Part shown: in pieces, positions 55,556-64,000 of the stretch
Layout of the letters: each line of letters opens with the position of its first letter
How positions within the stretch are numbered: the stretch's first letter is position 1
DNA from: Siderastrea radians
Taxonomy: Eukaryota > Cnidaria > Anthozoa > Scleractinia > Rhizangiidae
Length of the DNA: 64,000 bases
Reading direction: 5' to 3'
NCBI GenBank assembly: GCA_964017195.1
Contig: OZ024894.1
Span: 36,758,923-36,822,922, forward strand
The notes under the pieces: generated by a model
What the model was told of the DNA's origin: nothing
Database searches by the model: none
The model's input: the letters and a program-made list of their open reading frames with translations, nothing else
Position numbers and translations under genes: made by a program

Positions 55556-57081
55556 ATGAGTAAAAGAGGTAATACATATTTCCATAACCCATACGCTTAC
55601 AGCAATATGAAGCTATACAATTGTAGGTGAAGGTTTATTACAGTGGCTAGCCGGTTTGTATATTGACACATATTCATTCCTGATTCATTCTTTAGGCAAT
55701 CCAAGCGAGCAACAATCAACTTTAAGAATTACTTGTGGACAAATCAAAGGGTAAGGAAAATTGCTTTAGATATAAAATCACATGAAGCTGCCAAGTTTAT
55801 TGCCTTAAGTGGTAGTTGTTTGAGGTCAAATCGAAGTTAGGCAATGAGATCGCGTAACCACGTGCGCTTCCATCATTTTGGTTATTACTTTTTCTCTTAT
55901 ACAGTTACCATGAGTTTAAAATCAAGGGTCCAGAAGGAACTCCATTTCACGTATATCCTGAAAATGGGAACGCAGACCCCTTCGCTTTAATGTGCGTCTT
56001 ACCGGATTTATCAGATTTACCCGAATCACTCCTGGACGTGCCGCTTGTTTCGAGGAGTGAGAAAAAGACATACACGTTGAGAGAAGTCGCTGGTCGGCAG
56101 TTAGGCCGGGTCCAGTATTTCCTCAATAGGGAGCTGAAGCACCTTCTCGACTGCGGGAAAATATACCGCATTGAAGGGTAAGTTGTTTATATTTTTAAAT
56201 CCAGGAACCAATTTCGAGAACAATAAATAGTGACCCAGAAGCAATCAGTCCGGAAATGCCAAGACTTCGTAGTTCATGTGTTTCACCGATGATGAAGTTT
56301 AATAGCGATAAAAATTTGTCAGTGAGTGTGCTTTTTACGCATTTAATACTTAATCCACATGCGATATCAGGCTACTGATCAAAATAAATTGTCTCGTAAA
56401 ATACGAGGCCAGCACTTCCAGTGACAGAACGTTTCCCATGTACGCATACAAGTAAACTGAAGTGTAACACAAACAAAAGCAATTTTCCTGTACTTTTTGT
56501 ACCTAGAAACATAACAGGTCAGCCTACAACTACCAAACGAACACCAGTGCACCAGAAATGGAAGCGAAATGTCCAACAGGGAGGAGGAGCGTTTATTCCT
56601 TGTGAGTGGAAAGTACGTTGTAAGGGAGAATGCCTAGAGGAGGTAGAGAACAGGCTGAAATTGGCCCTCGCAGAAATGGGAAACGAGGGATCGGGCATGT
56701 CTATCGAGGTATATCTTCTATATCTTCTATAGTTCTATAGAGAAATTTTTGGTTCTAAATCAACTTCGCACATGCAAACATGAACAATGACAGTCACAAT
56801 AGGAGGAGGTGCGGGATTGCGGAAAATTAATTCAGAGTTTAAAAGAACGAGGCATATAACAAATGTGCTGTTTTGTTGTTCTTTTGCTATTCAATGAGAT
56901 GCAAATGATGTGAAGCGTTTTTCTGCAATCCCGCACGTTTGTCACGCGTTTGTGAAAAAAATATAAGCTGTATTGTCGTTTGTCACGCATTTATGGTCAT
57001 GTATTTATGGTGATTATTTCGTTTTTATTACAGATTTCTGAGCGCTCACCTTCCCTGGCAAAGAAGAAGAAGCAAAAGTGA
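55556..57081 (+). CDS. Unrecognised 196 aa transposon protein (five exons)
   Basis: Exons 55556-55568, 55696-55750, 55905-56177, 56507-56708 and 57034-57081 join in phase with good splice sites (RG|GTAATA, GG|GTAAGG, GG|GTAAGT, GAG|GTATAT; acceptors TTCTTTAG, TTATACAG, GTACCTAG, TATTACAG). The protein runs MSKRGNPSEQQSTLRITCGQ, then YHEFKIKGPEGTPFHVYPEN, a helical YTLREVAGRQLGRVQYFLNR segment followed by ELKHLLDCGKIYRIEG (winged-helix-like: helices then a short strand), and a basic KKKKQK tail suggesting nuclear location. A poly(A) signal AATAAA lies near 57111. I do not recognise the family. Intact frame and shared promoter with the MADS gene suggest a role in the element. Confidence 0.7.
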
Positions 57082-57543
57082 CAACAAAATGTAGACAAAT
57101 TAAATGAGTGAATAAACGCTGTGTTAATAAAATAACCGATTTGTACCTTCACTTGTCATTTCACTCAGAACAGTCGTTGCTTGAGATTACTTTAATGTCG
57201 TATCACGGCTGCAAGCAGAGTCTCTTTCAATCTTCCTCCGATATTTCTAGATCGGAGACTCTACTCGCGGAAACCGAGCTGGGTCGATAAAGTATTCGAA
57301 ATTCATGTCACAGCTTTTGGAAATAACTTCTGGACAATAATAATATTCTCAAATACTTTTCTTTCCATATTTCTGTAATACAAACATGAAATTCACTCGA
57401 AGAAAGCGCAGTCTAACTGCTTCTTCCTTTCCGAAATCGTCTCGCGTTTGTCCGCCATATTGACTTTATTGTTGATGCTTCGCAAATAGCGTCACGTGCA
57501 CAAAACTCTGAGCAGTGATTGGCCAATGGTTTGTTTTGGACTG
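57082..57543. other. Right subterminal region of the transposon
   Basis: 3' flank of the small gene; contains CCGCCATATTGAC near 57450 which, inverted, echoes the ATGGCGGCCATTT near the left end, and a GCCAAT box. No gene. Confidence 0.4.
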
Positions 57544-57574
57544 GGTTATCAAAATTGATAACGATCCCGGACTG
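57544..57574 (-). repeat. Right TIR of the 11.3 kb transposon
   Basis: Exact inverse of the left TIR, followed by TTAGA. Identity ends one base inside and at the target duplication outside. Confidence 0.92.
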
Positions 57575-57579
57575 TTAGA

Positions 57580-59979
57580 AAATTTTAAATATTCCTTCTA
57601 TTTCGATGGAATCACCTTAACTGATGAGCAATGTTTTTTTTTTTTTTTTGCTGGGTGTAAAGTTGGCACTCCCTACCCATGAACTGGATATTTGTTTAAA
57701 AGCCTAGCTCTTTCCATAAGGCACAGGGAAAGGGAGGGGGGAAGGGGTATTCCAAGAGAGCTCTTCAATTAGCTTGTACGTTTTGTTTTTCCAATGTACA
57801 CTCAAGGTCATGTGATGTTAACGTTCTCAATCTAGCAATCTACAGACTAGGACAATTGCTCTTTGTCTTTTCATAAACCATGAGTACATATACGTATGCC
57901 TGTGAAGAAGACGAAATTAGAAAGAAACAGTTCTTGAGTAATATAACATGACCTACATTGGGAAAAAACAAACAAACATACCAGCTATAAACGTCCGTCT
58001 TATAATTAATATTGAACAGAGTAAATCTTCATTTCAACAGACTGAAAGCAGACTCTTACCTTTCATTTACCATATCAGCATGTGAACAGGCCAAACTCCT
58101 GAGCCTGAGCTATAAAACCCCACTGGACTGAGAAAGAAGTCGATGTCTGCAACTAATGTAGAAAACGTTCGTGGAACGAACTCGTCTTAAGTTTGTAGTT
58201 GAATAAGACTAGCCTAAGTTGAATATTCGCTGAGTATTGAATTGATTCGAGCAGTGTCTTTGTTGAAATCTTTCTCCTCAGGATTACTACCGTTGAAAAT
58301 ACGAATTTGGAAGAATTTCCTTTCGCGATTACCACCCAGGCCGCCGAAATGGTGAATAACGAATTTCAAGGGGACACCTCGTTCCCAGGTTGCTCTCAGG
58401 TTTACAAGAAACGTGATTGGACGTTTTGAATGATTAACCATTTTGTCCTCTCGTTTAATTTGTCAAGAACATTTTGTTTTACATCGTTTTTCTTTTCTCT
58501 TGACGTACATGACCGCAACTAGACTTACCATAAAGGTCACTGCGTAAATCTGAGGGGTGCTTCTTTATGGATGCCATGATTTGAATTCTTCTAAGCAGCA
58601 GAAATCGTGACAGCAGCTCTGACTGGCCTAGTGGAGTGTTATGATCAAATCTAAATGGTAGGTGTTTTAGTGTTTGATTCTAACTGCAGTATATTATACG
58701 GCGGCATATTATAAACAGTTCAGCGGCGGTGTTTGCGTCTTCTCTGTTTGAATTCACAAAGATCCCAGCGTTTTGTAACATACTGAACTTTTGAAAGTGC
58801 TTTTGAATAGACTTTTTCCGCTAACAAACTAATTCAAACAGCCACATTACCTACCTGAAATAAAATTATGGTTGTACACTGTATGTGGAAATTTGCACAA
58901 TTGGCTGCTGACACTGTCAATGAATGCTAAAGATACGCTGTATGTGTATGTCTACAGTGTTTCCGTTATACATATCAGCCCTGTCAAAGTGAGCCAGCAG
59001 TCGGCAATTTTGCGGCTTACAGTGGAATATTTCCTGCACATTATATCACAGAAAAGTAACCCTGTGCTGCCTGCTACTCCAGTCACAGCCTACCTACATC
59101 TCCATAACAGTTTGACTGGGCTGACACATACAGCCAGTGCTGTTTGAATGGGTTGTTTGACAGAAGTCTATTTCCAAGTGAATTTTGTATTTGACATAGC
59201 AGTGAAAATAGGGAGCTTGCACAATGACAGCATCAAAAAAATAGCTTTAATGAGCAAAAGGACAACTCTGCATGTACATCACACTTTTATGGACATTTCC
59301 TTGCTATCCTCTGCATAATTACAACTAACATGAAATTACCTAATTTGACATTTTATGGAGGACTTGAATTCACAAGCAATTTAAATGCCACCCTACAATT
59401 CAACTCCAGGAAAATACACCTACACTTGACAAGTGTAGCAAGTTAGAATCATTGCGATGATGTTTAAAAGATCACAAAAACTCTTTATAACCAGTAACAT
59501 CTCCAGTGCTGCTGTTGTAGTAGTTGTGTAAACTCCCTAATAATGGCAAAGATGCACTGGCTATCAAATTGCCATGGAGGTGTGGTGTACATGTAAGATT
59601 TTTGTTTTCTTTATTTTATCATGAATGAAATAAAACAGTCTATTGTTATGTTTTTCTGTTTTAACTTCATATCAAGATACAATAAATAATTGAGATATTT
59701 AAATTTCAAGTACTGAATATAAAGACTACATTTTGAAAATGCATTAATAATGTCCCTCTTATATTGTTAACCTAAAACAGGTTAGTGAGGCATGCAAGAT
59801 TACAATGTATACCAGTCTCTCTGCACCTCTGATGTGATGACAGATTTTACCAGACCAATATACACCAGCACATATTTTAAGTATAAATAATATATTTAAA
59901 AACCCTCAGAACTTTTATTTAATTACATTTACATACTTCTCAGTTTACATATACAAAACTCACAGTGTATTATACTGAT
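57580..59979. other. No gene supported
   Basis: Contains a T run at 57633-57649 and an unrecognised minus frame (58214-58441). The frame at 58872-59147 has no domain. Confidence 0.4.
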
Positions 59980-60077
59980 CTGGGGCCAGTTGCATAAAAC
60001 CTAATGTCTTTAGGCATTAAAATAAAGAGTTTGACTGGGCCTAACGTCAGACATTAGCTGTTTCATCTGATTTTAAA

Positions 60078-60798
60078 GGTCAGCACACACAAGGGGACTA
60101 GTTCCTGTGACTAGTCCCGTGGACCAAGTCCCTTCGTGTGACCTACCCATTTTAGGCAAAAAATGTAGTCGCAGGGACCAAAATTTGGTCCCTGTGACTA
60201 GTCCCACGAATTCAAACTGGTTTGAATTACTAGTCCCACAAACTATGCTTGGTCCCTTTGTGTGAACTGTTCATGGGACAAGTCCCTCTGACCGAATGAA
60301 AATATTTCATCGGATTTTTTTTTCCAGTTGGCCTGGAGAATAACTTTTTTGTCTGTATTGGGAGTCTTGTTTGAACAGTCACCTTTTTACTTCTGTATCA
60401 GCAATTTTGGACACTAGAGAAAAACTTTATCGAAATTGCAAATGACAAACACACATAGACTTATGGATGAGCATTGTGCATTTTTTTTAATGTTCTGTGG
60501 TTAATTTACTAAATTCGATTTTAGTGTTGAGGACCACTCCATTTTTTGTCTTCACGTTTCGGCAAATTTCCGTAATTTAAGCGCCCTAAATTTTGCTATT
60601 TTGCTGCTAACGGTCCCCACATGTAAACCCTTCAATGGACTTGTCCCCGCAACTAGTCCCATCGTGTAAACGTTATGGGGGACAAGTCGATGTAAATTTT
60701 TACCACACATGATTTAAATTTATAAATTAGTACAATATTAGGCAATTGTCTTGTAAAGCACCATTGGACAGCAATGGAAATGGCGCTATATAAAGAAA

Positions 60799-60841
<43 letters not shown>

Positions 60842-60880
60842 AAGTCCCTGCGACTAGTCCCTTCGTGTGTGTCGACCTTA
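60078..60880. mobile_element. Inner element with GACTAGTCCC-rich TIRs, probable TTAA target
   Basis: AGGTCAGCACACACAAGGGG at the left and the near-inverse at the right (CCCTTCGTGTGTGTCGACC), each next to TTAA. The subterminal parts are filled with GGGACTAGTC-type short inverted repeats. No coding sequence. It sits inside the outer element, so it arrived second. Confidence 0.62.
60740..60840 (+). mobile_element. SINE-like 3' end with ATT tail
   Basis: GGCGCTATATAAAGAAATTG directly followed by an ATT trinucleotide run (60803-60840), a layout common to 3' ends of invertebrate SINEs or LINE-mobilised repeats. Confidence 0.4.
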
Positions 60881-60905
60881 AGTTTTATGCAACTGGCCCC
60901 TGTAT

Positions 60906-61579
60906 GTTACACTGTACATGTATCTTGGACTTTGAACTTAAATGGATATTCAGAGAGTAGGACATGTTTCACAAATCTTGTCAGTAAGATTAATACTATT
61001 GCAGTTTCACCTTGTTTCATGATGGGGCTAGTTGCACAGATTTTGGCTACATTTGTATTTCTCAAGTATGGTTTGGGGTACCATCAAAAATATTGTTCTA
61101 ACCACACTTTGATATTTTCCTTAGAGTGGTTTACATTAACTTTTTCTATTGTTATTATTATTGCAAAAGGTAGGGTGCATAATTTTTTTGCACCTCTTTT
61201 CAGCCTGTATAACATGTTGTTACTAAGTTAGACTGTTTTATATCCATGTAAGCAGGTACAGTCTTGTTTGCATGTTCTATTGTTTCCAAACTCCATGGAT
61301 GTTGCCACTTATTTACATGTTACATGTTATGTAGAATACATATGTAGTTTCAATCAAAGACAAAAAATTGGTTTTATCAACTGCCTGTCATTTTGATAAT
61401 TAAAAGTAAATTATACTGTAGGTGACATTTTGAGCACTATCCCTTTTATTCATATTATTCACGGGCACACATCAACCTCATTCCCAGGCTCTCTCTTTCC
61501 CACCCTGGGAACAAGGTTGGGGCACAGTTTCTTGCAACTTACATGTACATGTCGCTGAGTTCAGTGAATCTAAGTATTT
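60906..61579. other. No gene seen
   Basis: AT-rich; the 120-codon frame 60869-61231 runs out of the element terminus and has no domain. Confidence 0.4.
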
Positions 61580-62485
61580 TAAGCCATCAAACAAGATAAA
61601 GAATTTCTACATCCTATTGGTATTCACTGCTTAATAAGTATAGTTTTTGCTGAGTGGTATTCATTTTATCAAGCGCAGTATTTCTGCATCTGAGTTCAGT
61701 GCAGTGAATTTGTATAGTTTTTTGCTGTTTTTTGTTCATTTTGGCAGGCGCAGAATTTCTGCGTCTTAGCTCAGTGCAGTGAATTTGAGTGTATTTTAAA
61801 GCCACTCAACAAGATGCAGAATTTCTGCATCCCATTGGTATTCACTGCTTAGTAAGTATAGTTTTTGCTGATTTTGATTCATTTTACGAAATGCAGAATT
61901 TCTGCATCTCAGCTCAGTGCAGTGGATTTGAGTGTTTTGTTTAGCCACTGGGCAAGATGCAGAATGTCTGCATCCTATTGGCATTCACTGCTTATTAAGT
62001 GTAGTTTTTGCTAATTTTTATTCATTTTATCAAATCCAGAATTTCTGCTTCTCAGCTCAGTGCAGTGAATTTAAGGGTATTATTTAGGCACAGAACAAGA
62101 TGCAGAATTTCTGCATCCCATTGGTATTCAGTGCTTAGTAAGTATAGTTTTTGCTGATTTTGATTCATTTTACCAAATGCAGAATTTCGGCATCTCAGCT
62201 CAGTACAGTGGATTTGAGTGTTTTGTTTACAATACAATACAATACAATACAATACAATACAATACAATACAATACAATACAATACAATACAATACACTTT
62301 AACCACTGGGCAAGATGCAGAATTTCTGCATCCTATTGGTATTCACTGCTTATTAAGTCTAGTTTTTGCTTATTTTAATTTTTTTCATCAAATGCAGAAT
62401 TTCTGCTTTTCAGCTCAGTGCAGTGAATTTAAGGGTATTATTTAGCCACTGAACAAGTTGCAGAATTTCTCAATTCTATTGGTAT
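61580..62485. repeat. Palindrome-rich satellite, unit about 143 bp
   Basis: Tandem units anchored by GATGCAGAATTTCTGCATC at about 61814, 61955, 62099 and 62317, each with a second copy (AATGCAGAATTTCTGCATCT) and the AGCTCAGTGCAGTGAATTT block. The spacing is 141-144 bp except where an AATAC array expands one unit. The core palindrome is the same as in the 39-42 kb satellite except for its central base. Confidence 0.85.
62229..62297. repeat. AATAC pentanucleotide microsatellite
   Basis: About 13 units inside one satellite unit. It produces the repetitive YCIVL-type frames on the minus strand, which are not genes. Confidence 0.95.
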
Positions 62486-62650
62486 GAGCAGAACTGCAAG
62501 GCACACTTTATACTGAATGGAAAATTGTGCTGGTCAAATATAATCATTCTTTACTGAACCAGTTTGGTTGTTGTTGAGAATATAAGATTTACAATGAATA
62601 CATTAGCGGCTTCGAGGAATATCCCCATTCTCAACGGAAAAATAGTAAGT

Positions 62651-62925
62651 TTGGAAAAACGCATTTTAGTTTGGAACGCGTTTTCTGTTTTCTTCGTTCT
62701 GCCTCCTCTATCTCTTGACAGTATTGTCTAAGTCAATTTTCATCGGCAAGTGGCTTGTCTTTGTAAGGATTTTCTGGTTCTGAATAGCTTCTCTCTCGAT
62801 CCCAAAATTCGGTTTCGCTTTCAACTTCAGGAGTTGGCGATTCGCATTCGATGCACTCTGAAAGCTCCAAATCATTGCGCAGATTACTTGTAACATCAGC
62901 AGTTTCACATAATTTGACCTTAACT
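62651..62925 (-). pseudogene. P2X7-type mobile gene family, N-terminal fragment
   Basis: The minus strand reads VKLCETADVTSNLRNDLELS, ECIECESPTPEVESETEFWD, then PYKDKPLADEN, an in-frame TGA, and LRQYCQEIEEAERRKQ. The acidic, Ser/Pro-rich start and the charged QEIEEAERRKQ block match the 37982 fragment and precede the CTCGNC ballast domain in full-length members. No ballast domain follows here. Confidence 0.45.
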
Positions 62926-63419
62926 TAGAGGTTGGTTTGTTTTGGTATCGACTCCGTTCCTGGTATGACACCACATCGTGACTATGCCCAGGTCTCCCTT
63001 TGCGCGGTTTTTGACATGACCGGAATTAGAATTTAGATTCGTTCAGGCAAATAAAAAAAAGTCTGGCATATACACTTTAAAGGCCCACCTTTACCCAAAC
63101 GGCCTGGCGACCGTTTATTGTTTTCAAACGGCTTTATTGTTCTTCTCGCGATCTGATTGGTTGCCAGAATATTCATGCGAGCGAGAAAATCGTCACGCAT
63201 ATTCAAAACAAATCGGAACAGCCATATCGTAGCGATTTATTTTAGCTTATTTTGCGAAATTGCACCCATCTACGACCTCAATCTACAAGTCTTTTGGCTT
63301 CCATGAAAGGCATTTACTCCCCAAAACGTTGGAATGATCTGTAGTTCGCTATTTAAACAAACTAAAACAAGAATGAAAATAGAATGATGTGTGGAGAGGG
63401 GAACTCAGAAAAAAATTCT

Positions 63420-63495
63420 GAGTTTCAGATGGGATTTGAACCCACGACGTTCCGTACACTAGTCGGATGCTCTAACCACTGAGCTACAAGAACTC
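63420..63495 (-). tRNA. tRNA-like SINE head (Thr-AGT-like anticodon), probably not a functional tRNA
   Basis: 76 bp cloverleaf on the minus strand: box A TAGCTCAGTGG, anticodon loop CTAGTGT (AGT), T arm GGGTTCAAATCCC. The acceptor stem has a C-A mismatch, the anticodon stem an A-A mismatch, and the sequence continues into a non-tRNA tail (GAATTTTTTTCTGAG), so a tRNA-derived SINE is the better reading. Confidence 0.6.
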
Positions 63496-64000
63496 TAGTG
63501 GTGAGCGATGGTCAAACAAAAACAAGATTAAAACAAGAATATCGAAGTAAATGTTTGAGTCCTCTGCATAGTCGCTTGCATTTGCTAACCCTTAGAAATG
63601 CAAACAATGTAGTTTGCAAATTGCAATCTTATTGTCTTATAAGGTATGGTAACAGTGATTTTGAAGGTCTTTCCAAGTCGTTATAGAGGTTGGTCTGAAG
63701 GGAAATAAACAGCATATACTACTTGATAACAACTCACTGATTATCGCTCGCAAAATAGCTCTCGTCCGGTGACTCCCGCATTACAATTTTAACCTTTGAA
63801 AGTCAGCCATACGTGTGTACTAATCTTTGATCAAATCTCCGTTTCTTTGCTTCATAACACAAGCTCCTGATTACTGACAATATTTCCCTTAGGGATAACC
63901 TTGCAGCATCTTCAACTGCGAGGTATCATTTGGCAGGAAACATATTGGACAAAGTGAGAGCGAAAAGAATACGTTTGGCCTGCACAGTCACAAAATAATT
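63496..64000. other. No gene seen
   Basis: Contains AAAACAAGATTAAAACAAGA, partly repeated on the other side of the SINE head (AAACTAAAACAAGAATGAAA at 63359), perhaps part of its flanking repeat. No coding domain. Confidence 0.4.

Larger units (their letters stand above)
46263..57574. mobile_element. 11.3 kb DNA transposon with 31 bp perfect TIRs, 5 bp TSD and three genes
   Basis: Starts CAGTCCGGGATCG… and ends with the exact inverse; 31 of 31 bases match at 46263-46293 and 57544-57574. TTAGA flanks both ends (46258-46262, 57575-57579). Inside are three spliced genes: a large zinc-domain protein (46926-52922, plus), a MADS-box protein (54490-55289, minus) and a small protein (55556-57081, plus). 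A 5 bp duplication is the class shared by Transib and RAG-type elements, and the large protein has a RAG1-N-terminus-like region, but no RAG1/Transib catalytic core was recognised. Intact ends and nearly open genes imply recent insertion. The superfamily assignment is left open. Confidence 0.9.
59980..60905. mobile_element. Outer short-TIR element (GGGGCCAGTTGCATAAAA ends)
   Basis: GGGGCCAGTTGCATAAAAC at about 59981 is inverted at about 60884-60902 (TTTTATGCAACTGGCCCC). Between them lies a second, inner element. No transposase. Such ends are widespread in invertebrate non-autonomous DNA transposons. Confidence 0.65.

Noticed and set aside
60869..61231. 120-codon membrane-like frame
   Set aside because: AT-rich hydrophobic frame crossing an element terminus; no homologue recognised.
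62052..62445. Overlapping frames on both strands with YCIVL and QYNTI repeats
   Set aside because: Products of the AATAC microsatellite.
63420..63495. Functional tRNA-Thr gene
   Set aside because: Stem mismatches and continuation into repeat-like tail fit a SINE head better.

Overview
This window reads as animal nuclear DNA, most likely from a cnidarian and probably a stony coral. It is AT-rich, its genes are intron-split, and much of it consists of repeat and gene families I associate with corals: P2X7-ballast-type fragments, C2H2/SFFSRLA fragments and tRNA-derived SINEs. No database search was possible; assignments rest on motifs, splice phases and terminal repeats read by eye.

Left part (1-17 kb, minus strand). 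Two secreted or extracellular-matrix-type genes lie here. The first three exons of a VWDE-like gene (signal peptide plus D8C domain at 11422-11890, then 11287-11340 and 2354-2640) are intact and join in phase. Its 8.6 kb second intron holds a 5'-truncated LINE (2902-4738) and a 5.7 kb inverted-repeat element (5349-11064) bounded by TTAA, whose right arm carries a 363 bp MITE-like insertion with a 7 bp target duplication. Upstream is a NIDO + TSP1 gene (13857-16815) with several frameshifts and no visible donor after one exon, probably a pseudogene. A broken CUB-domain exon is at 32137-32476.

Middle (17-46 kb). This is dominated by repeats: a cluster of diverged 1-2 kb duplications (17.1-26.2 kb), two TTA-flanked Harbinger-like elements (26329-27866 and 42526-43448), a pogo-like MITE nested in the first, two copies of a fold-back family (29082-30878 and 44942-45657), a 1.39 kb tandem duplication (32553-35332), another long palindrome (35380-36675), P2X7-type gene fragments, and a palindrome-rich satellite (39.0-42.1 kb).

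Right part (46.3-57.6 kb). The main discovery is an apparently complete 11,312 bp DNA transposon with perfect 31 bp terminal inverted repeats and a 5 bp TTAGA target duplication. It carries three intron-containing genes: a ~1058-codon protein with a RAG1-N-terminus-like zinc region and zinc ribbons (one in-frame TGA), a 224 aa MADS-box protein on the opposite strand, and a 196 aa unrecognised protein transcribed divergently from the MADS gene. I read the large protein as the candidate transposase and the other two as accessory or regulatory proteins; I do not know a described transposon carrying a MADS-box gene.

Far right (57.6-64 kb). Nested short-TIR elements (59980-60905), a second satellite sharing the 19 bp palindrome of the first, a P2X7-family N-terminal fragment and a tRNA-like SINE head.
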